Origin: Mantamonas sphyraenae
Lineage: Eukaryota > CRuMs > Mantamonadidae
NCBI GenBank assembly: GCA_026936335.1
Contig: JAPMXV010000075.1
Location: forward strand, 1 to 64,000
Direction of reading: 5' to 3'
DNA length: 64,000 nt
This document shows, piece after piece, positions 10,501 through 19,533 of this stretch. Below the pieces are notes generated by a model, which was not told the DNA's origin, searched no databases, and saw only the letters and a program-made list of their open reading frames with translations. A program made the position numbers and the translations under genes. Every line of letters begins with the position of its first letter. Position 1 is the first letter of the stretch.

Positions 10501-13314
10501 GTTGTGGCCACCATCGTGCGCAAGGCCAACCTGGCCCGCTCGCGAACCTCCTCCACAAACGACGTGGAGGCAATCGACGACCTGCTTCACAATGGTTCGG
10601 CATCCGAGGTCGTCCAGCACCTTTCCAACGCCCTGGACTGCATGCCTCTTCCGTACGTACAGTACGCGTACTTTGTGCACCTTGTGTCGCCACACCACGC
10701 CATGTCCAGTGTGCAGGAGGCCATCTCCAACGACCTCGTCCACGGCACGGATTCCACTGGGCTTCGCTTGGCCTGGGTCACTCCTGAGCATTCCATGGGC
10801 CCTCCGAGTCCACACCTGCTCCATGTGCTCGCCAGCAAGTTGCAGGGGGCGACCCGAAACCCCCTCACTGAGCAAGATCTCCGTGCTATTTTCAACGCAT
10901 TCTCCTCCCCCTCCTCATCATCATCCTCATCCTCATCCTCATCCTCATCCTCCACATACCCTTCTCGCTCCTCCTCGAGCCCCGAGCCCCCCGCCTCCCC
11001 ACCCACGCGCCGCTCCTCCCACGCCACCGGTGGTGTGTGGGAGGTTCAAAAACTGCGTGACTCGTGCAACGACCACGAATACGCCGTTCTGATCGAGCAC
11101 ATGCGTGCGACGGCACACAAACACAACGCAGAGCGCCATGCGAGCCATCACGCCAAACAACTGCGCACACCTACCCTACCCATGCTCCTGCGACATATCC
11201 TTCTGGCGCTGGACGGCCAGGCGATCCCTTCCATCGAGCTGATGCACTTTGCCCTTCTCCTGCGGCCCCACTGTGACCTTAAGGAGGCCAACGAGACAAT
11301 TCCCACCGTCTTTATCGTCGTGCCCACCGTCCACGGTCTCCGCCTCGTCCGAGAACCTTTTCCGGACAGGTATCCCATGCCCATGTATGGCCTCCTGCAT
11401 CTCCTCATCGACGCTTTGGGTCGCAACCAGCGGTACGTCCGCCCGACCTCCTTCGACGCCCTCGTTGCGCTGCAGGCACAACAGAACGAGCGCGGAATGA
11501 CACGAGACGCTGGACGGTGGTCACCCAACGTCACCAGCCATGAGTGGTCCCTCGTGTCCAAGGAGCGTGACTGCTGCTCGCTGGAAGAGTACGAATCTCT
11601 CGTGCGCTACATCCGCCGTGTCACAGAGCTGCATCCCATGGACACCATCACTGGCCCTGAGCGAAGGGCAGCCGAGCACCTCGTGCACACCGGCACCATG
11701 GCAGACATCATGCGCCAGATCTCCATGGTCCTCGAGTGCACGCCCATCCCTCCCGTCGAGATGTGTTTCTTCACCTGGCTCTTTCGCACCAGCGTCGACA
11801 CCCACGTCAGCAAGCCTGCCTGCCAGGTTCTCTTCTGCACAGGGGTCACTGACGACGACTTGCGTGTCGTCTGGCTCGAGTCCCCGTCCCGCTTCGGACG
11901 CCCCCTGTACCACTTGGCACACTCTCTACTGTACATGATCACCCAGATGCGCCGTCACCCTGTCAGCTACGAAGACCTCACCCTGCTCAAGATCGATTTT
12001 GCGCGATCACAACCCGCGCTCTCCTCACCGCCTTCCAATCACGACGCATCCTCCTCCTCCTCCACGACTACAACCACCGCCACAAAGATGCCCTCTCCCC
12101 GGCGCAAGAAGAGGCCATTCAAGCTGGACAAGAGCCTTCTCCTCTACGACGAGTGCCGCTATCCCAAGTTTATTCCCCCGGAGTATGTCCACACCCTCAT
12201 GGTGGACACTGCAGAAGCAATCTTGCACAAGTACCCGTCCAAACATGCCACAAACGCCGATCGCCAACGCCTTGACGCATTGATCAATGGCAAAGTGGCC
12301 AATTTGGCAGACGCCATTGCCCTTCTCCTGGGTGGCCAAGACGTGTGCATTCCTGTGATCAACATCTGCCACTTTGTGTCCATCCTTCGTCTCCGCAAGG
12401 GCAAAAAGAAGGTAGTTGTCGGTCCCCGCGGCACCATGAGCAACTTTCAGCTGTGCACCACCAAGCCCTATGGCAGGAAACGTGCTTCAGTCCCGCTTGC
12501 GGCAAGCGAGGGTCGCCTGGACATGGACAAAACCGAACAGCAAACTCCGTTGTACCTGCTCGCGCAGGAGATTGTGGACGTTGCCAAGATGTTCCCTGGG
12601 CCGCCCAGCGCGGTTGCGGAGATGCCGGTGAAGCCGCTTCGTCGGCCGCAGCAAGTGCAGGTGCCTCACTGGCTTGAGTTTGTCGCAGACTTGGAAAAGC
12701 AACCCAAGAAGCAGTACTGGTCCAACGACACACGGTTTGAGTGGACCAGCATCGAGTACCGCTCCTTCATGGCATTCGCGGTGGAGGTTGCTTCCGCCCA
12801 CCCTCTACGCAACCTCCACCACGAGCACAAGGACGTTCTGGACATGTTTGACTGTTCCGAGAACGTCAATACCCTCGTGACCAACCTGTGCCTGTTGTTC
12901 ACAGGCACCCCGGTGCCAGCCATCGCCATTTGCACTCTGGCTCGTCTCCTCGTGCCCGAACACTCCTGTGATGTGTTGATGCGTGCCATCGCACGCACTC
13001 TGTCCACCCAAATGACTTTGGGCAAACTCAGGGTCTGTGTCCCCTACTCGCTGCATATGCATCCATCGCCCCTCTACACAGTCCTGCACATTGCCCTCTC
13101 CCGCACCAAGTACCTGTCGCTCTTCCCCAGGAACAGCCACTTTGTCGACTCCATTCGATCCGTGGCCATTACGTCCCCCGAGCAGGTCATTGCAGTGCTG
13201 ACCAAGAAGAACTCAGGCACAAAACGTGCCCGTGACGATGATGACGATGATGACGACGACGACGACGACGACGACGAATTCTCCAACAGCAAGCGACAAC
13301 GCGTTTCCCATTAG
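4513..13314 (+). CDS. Giant unknown repeat-module protein 2 (about 16 modules)
   Basis: An uninterrupted 8.8-kb frame encodes about 2933 residues from the ATG at 4513 (MDLETPVN); an upstream ATG at 4192 is possible. I count 16 copies of the module seen in the preceding gene. Their cores (consensus like hhVALxNxPLPxxELxxF) lie near residues 96, 259, 441, 616, 794, 990, 1149, 1319, 1518, 1689, 1862, 2036, 2229, 2402, 2599 and 2789. Modules typically open with a Trp-Pro or Trp-Ser, then a helical stretch with HIRRITxxHPV, the core, then TDDxLxLY or a similar segment. Modules 5, 7 and 9 are nearly identical and alternate with a second subtype. Poly-Ser linkers sit at about 7195-7280, 8787-8840 and 10905-10990. 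A poly-Asp run (13236-13275) precedes the C-terminal NSKRQRVSH. No enzyme motif, signal peptide or membrane helix is evident. A nuclear, all-helical scaffold is inference only. Confidence 0.8.
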   Translation: MDLETPVNTSRRAARRRPTSSSGGTGLWKPTTSDFPADGDDTRTTRSVAYADEHHAITNLVHALAESNPLPTLSEDQLHRAKLASSPTGMHNTIKRVLLALGNPPLPAFHICLFACLVTPDYDPQAVNTALGSFAHSLHYGVSDSGLRLMWLKENHTDDDEEEDPVAYSYILHLLDSSLQDLSEQPQEIDDIKRLLSTRSNWAPAISTEGSWPRYSGRNHCDQAEYVELVAYVHDLADKHRGTDIDDAVPANLSVRSLLRHVFVAVGNVPLPPFEAALFACIIQPDVEPQQCRNRLSDMLVRGVTDTDLKVGYLSWEHVSSTPFIPAILKELDDRLTSSTSPPTTLEEISDMVSSTSVTPDNPSSDMVIEDTVGVAAAPWLLSPPPESGWPKKGPREHCNPDEYRSLCAHIQRIASAQQPTYADYEALADDIPNHGALGLMRLVFVALNFTPLPPLELSLFVRMLNPAYTTQRIRKSAVIGVHGVFKNHLKLAWAVPKDEDTFYPAIVHRIAHCLSMIEDQIVTFEDADSAVFGHLTDSAAEIHAEISTSPSTMPTWPPKHTPAFSRSLRKAANESELQALTAHIRRITIDHPVTWNELRFLFHMFDGSTVHDVVAAIFVSLENVPLPHGTLEHFVQILGPEFNPTTFRNFITGNLIQHATDDGLLLYTYPAAADEAEFSPGIAHTLLRRLSVAPSSSAETTDDRDDSVVRVDDSDDGMDIQDSPTASTAIWPPTVFDMGIYSPRKMRSKVTPGEFAALKSYIRGITLAHPVSQAQLDELPDMAEGSMVEEIVAAIYVALDNTPLPLFELARFVHILDPTVRPTDMSIISKQALKPVRTLDNLRLFTMPDAHMHADGIPAIAHYLLAHLERVDRPCASLDSANAHTTASATSSSTSSSSSSSSSSTTITTTTTTSTSSSSSSVPPTWPPEHQPFSKRTGILTLRKAANDAELQAITAHIRRITIAHPVTQEQLDDLPDLIDGCTLRIVVAAIFVALDNIPLSSRELQQFVHVLAPIFKPKTVQRFASDYLRGTATDDGLLLYSFPTAKQEADFYPSIAHTLLKHLSRHVPTVKDEMDAQRSAPNPPAWPPALTDLFNRASNARTAVADAEFAALTDHIRRITLAHPVSQAQLDELPGMVDGTIVHDIVAAIYVALDYTPLPLFELARFVHMLDPTVRPTDLSNFSKQHLQRVSTIDNLRLYTMPDAHKHADFIPAIAHHLLARLAHVDGPCTKLASAAATPSTQPITNTPGASAYWPPNHSPLDAQGDSVSLRSAVTPDELKSLLDHVRHVAKAHPVSAADFSELPDLVYGSDLQEVALAISLALGNVPLPLIEHIRFVCMICPQTNSQYMSYFIKHEFDAFVTDDNLVLYHPPNDAATEVHYTPAIAHHILAHLQHVDGPATVVARLSQLQFPTPAQPDLRAAPSSSSPSSSSSSSSSSSSTTTTTSSSHPLTWPPTLHPNNPNTAVRNPRMSANTAEFAALTDHIRRITLAHPVSQEQLDELPGMVDGTMVYDIVAAIYVALDNTPLPLFELARFVHMLDPTVPPADLSNFSKQYLKRVTSTDGLRLYTMPGAHRHVAFTPAIAHHLLAHLEHVDGPCTTLASASTHDVVTPTATITTPVWSPTITETTDTLNDIRHARVLLTAEEREQVAALIDSMANANVPTHADYLNYNDLCANTDHAVIHQSVFNAVNNTPLPDRYHLFFCLTINSTIRPKQLVNHMKTHCRFGWTDSGIGVAMPRTSSRDHFNPVVAYRLRDVLASTTPPESRARETLQALDLHRLPPHPAPSTHPVREDDTTHLAVWTPVMASTKPTAPRFTLTSLERTQVRNYIDRVAATMRNPTDEDYELYASIKIARVAFDTIFGSLGNLPTLVVILFASFFLQRAPTSLKNLMETYVNLSYTASALQVASLKRPKPECFNPVVVQRIKDCLDVLSEWPRGLSDVERVMNEHRAILPTPPQPNQRGSAQQLWSPTIHKQGWRGAERYCTPNEYKVVVATIVRKANLARSRTSSTNDVEAIDDLLHNGSASEVVQHLSNALDCMPLPYVQYAYFVHLVSPHHAMSSVQEAISNDLVHGTDSTGLRLAWVTPEHSMGPPSPHLLHVLASKLQGATRNPLTEQDLRAIFNAFSSPSSSSSSSSSSSSSSTYPSRSSSSPEPPASPPTRRSSHATGGVWEVQKLRDSCNDHEYAVLIEHMRATAHKHNAERHASHHAKQLRTPTLPMLLRHILLALDGQAIPSIELMHFALLLRPHCDLKEANETIPTVFIVVPTVHGLRLVREPFPDRYPMPMYGLLHLLIDALGRNQRYVRPTSFDALVALQAQQNERGMTRDAGRWSPNVTSHEWSLVSKERDCCSLEEYESLVRYIRRVTELHPMDTITGPERRAAEHLVHTGTMADIMRQISMVLECTPIPPVEMCFFTWLFRTSVDTHVSKPACQVLFCTGVTDDDLRVVWLESPSRFGRPLYHLAHSLLYMITQMRRHPVSYEDLTLLKIDFARSQPALSSPPSNHDASSSSSTTTTTATKMPSPRRKKRPFKLDKSLLLYDECRYPKFIPPEYVHTLMVDTAEAILHKYPSKHATNADRQRLDALINGKVANLADAIALLLGGQDVCIPVINICHFVSILRLRKGKKKVVVGPRGTMSNFQLCTTKPYGRKRASVPLAASEGRLDMDKTEQQTPLYLLAQEIVDVAKMFPGPPSAVAEMPVKPLRRPQQVQVPHWLEFVADLEKQPKKQYWSNDTRFEWTSIEYRSFMAFAVEVASAHPLRNLHHEHKDVLDMFDCSENVNTLVTNLCLLFTGTPVPAIAICTLARLLVPEHSCDVLMRAIARTLSTQMTLGKLRVCVPYSLHMHPSPLYTVLHIALSRTKYLSLFPRNSHFVDSIRSVAITSPEQVIAVLTKKNSGTKRARDDDDDDDDDDDDDDEFSNSKRQRVSH

Positions 13315-13316
13315 GA

Positions 13317-13350
<34 letters not shown>

Positions 13351-13351
13351 A
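13315..13351. repeat. Simple repeat (CA)n followed by (GA)n
   Basis: About ten CA units are followed directly by about nine GA units, immediately after the stop codon of the giant module gene and between two convergent genes. It probably lies in the 3' UTR. Confidence 0.9.
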
Positions 13352-13384
13352 CAGATGATCGTATCGCTGTACCGTGATTGTACT

Positions 13385-16300
13385 CTATGCTTTGTTCCCA
13401 CGCAAAGACCGCAGCTCAATCTCCGCGCCCTCTCCACCCTCGCCCACACCCACTCCCAACGCGTCCAGAAACACACGTCGTCCAGGCTCGTCTTCATGGC
13501 TCACCTTGAGCCAACGTGCCACCCGTTTGCCCCAACGGCGATCCACTGCCTCCAAGGCCTCCACGACCACTTCCCGCGGACCCTGGATTTTCTCCAATCC
13601 CTGCGCCGCCACCCACTCTCTGCACGCACGCATCTCCTCGCACCGCATGGCGATGACGCGTTGCCGCACAGACTTGAGCCGTGTCGCACGCACCATCTTC
13701 TCCAGTGTTTCCATCAGGCGCTCAAACTCGTCGCGTGTGCGTTCGTCCAGCGAAGACTCTTCAAACCGTGCACGCACGGCCCCCACCAGCTCAAACATCA
13801 CAAAGACCACGCAGGTAATCAGCACCATCACCAACACAATCAACGCAGTCCACTCCCACGCGTCCCCTGCGCCAGTATCGCTCCCGGTGACAAACACCAC
13901 ACCCAACATGAGCACAAGGACACTCAATGCAAGCAGAGTGGCCTCGAGTTGGTTTGCAGCTGCGCTTTGGTACGGATCAAAGCGCAGCTGAAGGATGGCT
14001 GCACCCATGAGCACCACCATCCCCAGCAACGCCTGCAACGCAGGGCGCGACGTGGCAAACAGTTGCACAGCGACCACCATGCCCTTGCGCAGCATCACCA
14101 CCGATTCGTACCAATAGAATTTGGTCGCAAACTTGCTGAAACTCGTGGAGAACTTCTCCTGGAACGCCGCGCGCTCTCGCGCAGCCAAACTGCGAGCACT
14201 CATCAACACAGCAAGGATCGCTAGTGGGATGCCCAGCACGTACAGGACGGCAAACACAGAGGCTGCTGGCATAAGACGTGCCTGGAGGCCCGTGTCCTGC
14301 CAGCATCGTTCGTCCGGAAGCTTGTCCAGCACAAACAGACCCGGGGCAATCTCGGTGCAGTCAAACACGGACAGCACCGTTGCGCACAGCGGAATGTACA
14401 ACAGAGTGACAGTGAGCACCATTTCGTTGACCACATAGCGTAGCACTTGCTGGTCGACCACTTCCGCCTCCACAAACAGTCGAGAGAGCTGGTGCCTGGC
14501 CATCGACAGGGCGAACGACACTTCGGTGCTCCCGGACGGCTCGGAACAAAACGCAGGGTGGGCCTGACGGAATCGCTCGCCATAGATGCGCACAAGGTTG
14601 GCATGGAGGAACTGCAGGATGGTGCGCACAACGATGCCACAGAAAACCAGCAACGGAAGTGCCATGACCACGTAAAACACATCCTCGTTGGTCCAACCAC
14701 GGCACTCGGGAGCCACGGTCTGCAGGTCAAAGTTGGCCAGGGTCAGCCAACGCAGCGTGGACTCGACACGCTGGGGCCAGGCGAGTCTGTACGACGCAAA
14801 CGTCGCCAGCACCTGCAGGTGGTTGATGACCAGAGTGGTCACCTTGACACGGGCCACCCCTCGTGCCTGTCGTCGCACCCACTGCAGATAGGCCACAAAC
14901 AGAGCCAACAGCAGCAGCACCGAGCCTGCGTCTGCCCCTGCCTCCGGACACGCCTGACACGCCTCGCCCAGCTTGTACCATCCTTTCTTGCACACGCCAC
15001 ACAGACGTCCAGTGAACCCTTCGGCACAGGACGACTTTGCGCCTCCAAGACACGCTGCACGCGTGGCGCAGCGCACAAACGTCAGATCTTCGGTTTGGAA
15101 GAATCCCGCTTGGGCGTGCGGCGGTTCGCCGAGGCCAGGACACACGGCCCCCTCGGGACATGCAGTGCATGCTTGGCCAGGTTGGCCATAGAATTGGACA
15201 CGGCACACACAGTCGAGGGTGGACCGTGCTGTGCCTATGGACGGGGGCACAAACGAGTTGAGAGGACACAGGATCTGTTGGCTGAGCACCTCCAGGGTGG
15301 ACGCAGCAGATGTGTTGTACCCCTGACCTCCATCAAGGCTCAGAGACACTTGGTAGTCGCCACGTGCAAGGGTGGACGGTGTTTCCACCTGTACTTCAGA
15401 GTCGGTGACGGATTGCGCCGCCAGGACGACCGATCCCAGACGCACGACGACTGAGCCCGTGTCGACAAACCCCGACCCCAACACACGCAGGGTGACACGC
15501 ACCCCAGGGGCCACCTGGGTGGGTTCCACACGAAGAACCGTGGGGAAGGACACCAGTCTCACAGACATCCCCGTGGCCACATACTGTTGCCCATTGTTGG
15601 CAAAGGTCAATTGCAACGCAGAGGCGGTGCCAGTGTAGCTTGGCACGCGTACACGCACGCCTCCGCCCACGGGTGTCACTCCGACGTTCGCCGTCCAGCC
15701 CAGACCATCCAACACCCGCATGCTCATTTCTGTTGCAGGCACGTTGGCATAGCTGCCCACAAGCACTACCTCCGTTCCTCCTGTCCTGTACACCGCCGCA
15801 GGCGAGATTCCTGTCCACGCCGGTGTGGCGTAGCGAGTGAACACGCCGGCGAGCACAAACGACGCGCCGTCGTTGCTGCTCACCTGCACCTGAACCTGCC
15901 CCACCTCTGTGGGTGTGGGCGCTGCAAACGGCGTCGTCACACGGACCTCTGTCCCCTGCGTGCTGCTCGCGTTGGCCAGCAAGCTTGGTTGCTGGCCCAT
16001 TCTCACACGGAAGATGCCTTGACCCAGCAAGCCGCTGCCCACAATCCTCACCTGTGTGCCGCCTGTAACGGGTCCACTCGTTGGCTGCACTTGGTCCACA
16101 CGTGGCGCCACCACATCCATGATGTGGCTGCCGTATACTTGTTGGCCATTCAGACGCACCCCCACACGCACCTGAGACGCGGACAGACTCGGTGCTTCGC
16201 ATACCACCGTGGCACCTGCGTCTTCCACCCATGCGGGCACCGCGGTGGTGTCAAACATCACTTCCAGCTGATCGGTGGCCACAAACCCGTCGCCACGCAC

Positions 16301-19300
16301 GCGCACCTGCAACCTGCCACCGCTGCTTCGGTTTGTCGCCGATGGAAGCAAAGCAGGCAATGTTGTGGGCCACACAGAATCCACTCGCGGCTCCTGACTC
16401 ACATGCAGCCACGCTGCCTCGGTAGCGCCCGCGTCTTTGCCTCCGTTGCACGTCACGGTCACGCTGTGGTTGCCAACGGGCAGCACGGGCGTTTCGCATT
16501 GCACCTGCGTGGCACTGATGAACGTGGCTGCCACAGTGGCCAACTGGCCAAACTGACACTGCAGTTGGTTGCCAGTGTTGCGAAAAGCACGCCCCATCAC
16601 AGTCACCTGCGTGCCCCCAGTGATGGGTGCCCAGCGCGGCATGGACTTGTCCAAGCCAAACACAAACAACGACTGCCATTCACTCCACTGTTGCAAGTTC
16701 ATCGACACAGACACCGTCCACTCGCCCGTCAAGTTCACCGCCTTTGGCAGCGCAATCTCTGCACGAACAGCCGACACTCGCCGCCCCTGGAGAGGACCCA
16801 TCTCCACGCCGCCGCCACCACCACCGTTACCGTGGCGCAGTCGCATGTACACGGGCTCGCCTGTGTCATCAAATGCACGCAGTGCCTCAGGCTGAAGCAC
16901 GAGTGTGGCATTGTGATTTTCGGGAAACACGCCGTCCAGCACTTGCGGCTTTCCCGGGTCCGAGTACAGTGTCACTTGCAGTGCATTGGGATTGGCATTG
17001 TACGTGGAGTGACCAGCGGGTTGCACAAGCACAGTGATGGCCGAGACCTGTCCCAAAGGCGGGTTGAACACGGATTGTGTCTGCCGCACCAGCCGCACCT
17101 GCAGCACATATTCTTCCCCATCCAACACGTACTCAGCACTCCACTTGTTGAAACTATTGGACATGGAGATGGTGGGATTGGCGAGGTTGGCCAGCCAGCG
17201 CCCTCGCAGCGTCAACAACGTCGCCTTGGCTGGATCCTGCTCCAACACAGCCAATTTGGGCTCCAAACTGTCAAATGAGCTGTTGTAGCGATACATGGTG
17301 CCCGCCAGCTCCCAGTTTTGCCCATTCACGGCAATCCAAACGTTCTGAAGCCGTGCCCTGTCCACCGCGGGCAGGATGCACCACACTCCGCCGTCGTTTT
17401 GGTAAATGCCAGTCACCTCCTGCTCGTCGTACCTACAGCGCAGCTGACTTTGATCGTATGCCACAATGCCAGTGCCGTAGTACATGAGAAAACCTGCCAA
17501 CGTGCCGATGCTCGTTGCGTTTCGTGTCTGTCTGCTCCGATCCCAATGCACACGGTATGCCTGCACCACGGGCGCCTGCAACGGATAGCTGCCGTTCACG
17601 TCCATGTGCAGCGAGTATGTCCCCACGTGTGGCAACGGCGGTGTCACACATGTGGCACGGTGTGTTGTGCCGTTGACACGCGTGCATGCCAAGGTGTAGT
17701 CACCCACCGTGGAATTGCGCAACACAGCCTGCATGCCTGGCTGCCACGCACTCTCCACCGTCAGCACCGTGTTTCCAGTCACGTGCACGTACGTGGTCGA
17801 CGTGATGGCCGTGCGCGTAAAATTGCACTCGGTTGCACCCTCATGCAAGGCATACAAGGTCGCTGGACACGCTGTGCATGTCTGTGCCCCAAACATGTCA
17901 CTGAATGTGCCCACTGCACACAGTTTGCAATGCGGACCTGCTCCGTATCCGCTGGCATCCCACGTCGAATGCATCGATTGGCTGCCTGCGGTGCATGCGT
18001 CACGCACCACCGCCCCAAACATAGCCTGTTGGCCCGCCGCCGGCGTATTGGATCCACTCACCAACACTCCGTCCGTGCTTCCAAACACCATGGCCGTGTC
18101 GTCCGCGAGAACCGCCACGCAGGTGGATCGATCCCCACCCGAGCTGCCAAAACCACGCGCCCACATCACCGCCCCTGCTCCAGACACATTCACCTGTGCC
18201 ACAAACACATGGGAGCTGCCCTGTGCGCTCACGCCTTCAAAGGTCGACGCCGCCAATCCCGTCACCAACACACGCCCGCTTTCGCGTGTGTCCTCCGCCA
18301 CATCCAATGCCACTTCGTTTCCACTGCCTCCCATCGTTACTTGGCCCATCCATGTCCCGCTTCCAGCCGCAAACATCGCCACCCACATCTCCTGACCCTT
18401 GCCAGCGACGTATGCTTCGCCAACGGCCACCACCGTTTCCCCCACCAAGCTCATGCGATGAAACGCATCTTGGTTGTGCTTTTGCGACACGTACGACCAC
18501 ACGCGTGCTCCTGTGCTCCCATCCACAGCCATGACCCACGCATCTCGCGTCGACACCCCTGCATCGCTTCCTCCCACCGACGTCCCGTGCAGATTGCCCA
18601 CACTCAGCTCCCCGACGAGATACACACGACTGCAATCCCCGCTGGCGTGTGAATCCAACACAATCGTGTCGTTCGCATGGCTCACTCGCCACATCTCCAC
18701 TCCGTTGGCTGCAAATCTCCAAAGCTGCTGCGGCCGCGACTGCCCATTGTCCGTTTTGGCAGCCACAAAATAGTCCCCATTCGCACACATGGCCAGCGTT
18801 GCATGTGTGTCAAAGGTAGTCGAATCCACCAGCCGGATCCTGTGCACGCCAACAATGTCAGATCCTGCGTGGATTGTCATAACACAAATGCGCTCCAAAG
18901 CCAAACCTACCAGGCCGGTTCGCCCGTCTGTGCATCCAACTTTGCCACAAACGCGTCGTATCCTGCCGGTGTGGCACCCAGGAACGCTCCGTTGGTGTGT
19001 CCTGCCATGAAAAGCGAGCCGTTGTGGAAGCGTAACGCAGAACACACTTGAGAAAACGGCGCCTCAAACACGCGTCGACGCACAACTGAGCCATCCCGCT
19101 TCATCCACGTCAGTTGGATGTCGTACGAAGCCGGGTCGTTGGGTGTGCTTGTTTTGACACTGGCAAACACGACTGTGGAGGCGTCCACCGGAACCGAGCG
19201 CTGGTTTTCCACTGTCCCGGTCAGTGTTGGTCCATCCTGCTTGACCCACAATGCCCCCACATGTGCACACAGTAGCCATTGTACCAACAGCAGCAACACC

Positions 19301-19320
19301 GTCCACCTGTGCACGCCCAT
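13385..19320 (-). CDS. Secreted-domain/IPT-TIG polytopic membrane receptor-like protein
   Basis: Two exons on the minus strand are inferred, 19320-18911 and 18839-13385, with a 71-bp intron (GTAGGT donor, GTGCACAG acceptor); joining gives about 1954 residues. A clear signal peptide (MGVHRWTVLLLLVQWLLCAH) is followed by a propeller-like region with repeated DAFVAKLD-type units. Next comes a Cys-rich ephrin-receptor-like segment (CKLCAVGTF, CTACPATLYALHEG). A long run of IPT/TIG immunoglobulin-like folds occupies about residues 480-1320, recognisable by PxxGPVTGGTQVxIxGxG. A second Cys-rich segment (CPEGAVCPG, GFTGRLCGVC) leads into 7-9 hydrophobic helices from about 1440 to 1780 and a charged cytoplasmic tail of about 170 residues. 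Similar architectures occur in large protist surface proteins. A surface receptor or adhesion role is likely; the ligand is unknown. It converges with the upstream module gene across 70 bp. Confidence 0.85.
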
Positions 19321-19533
19321 TGGCCTGAGATTTCAAAGAGGAAAAGTGTGGTTTCGCCAGTGGATGCCATCTGCCCAAGGCATGAACCCCCCACCAGCCA
19401 TCCTCCCCCCTCTTCCGTCATCCGCCTTCCATCTCACCAACCTTCCCCCTTTCCTCTCCCAGGTTCCGCCCCTCCCAGTCGGCAACTGCCCCACCACAAC
19501 CACCCCCACACACACACACGAACTAGTTTGAGA
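19321..19533. promoter_or_regulatory. Shared divergent promoter region
   Basis: This 213-bp stretch separates the start codons of the TIG membrane protein (minus) and Tudor-SN (plus), so it must hold both promoters and 5' UTRs. It contains a pyrimidine-rich patch and a CA run near 19500-19519. No TATA box is obvious. The call rests on position. Confidence 0.45.

Noticed and set aside
8887-10875. A 662-codon minus-strand frame inside the giant module gene, and a similar 505-codon one at 2364-3881
   Set aside because: Both repeat in step with the plus-strand modules, rich in Val/Gly/Gln as expected from reverse reading of the module codons. Shadows of the real genes.
15587-18652. Long plus-strand frames opposite the TIG receptor gene
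   Set aside because: No domain pattern and an exact antisense position to a well-supported secreted/TIG protein; treated as shadows.
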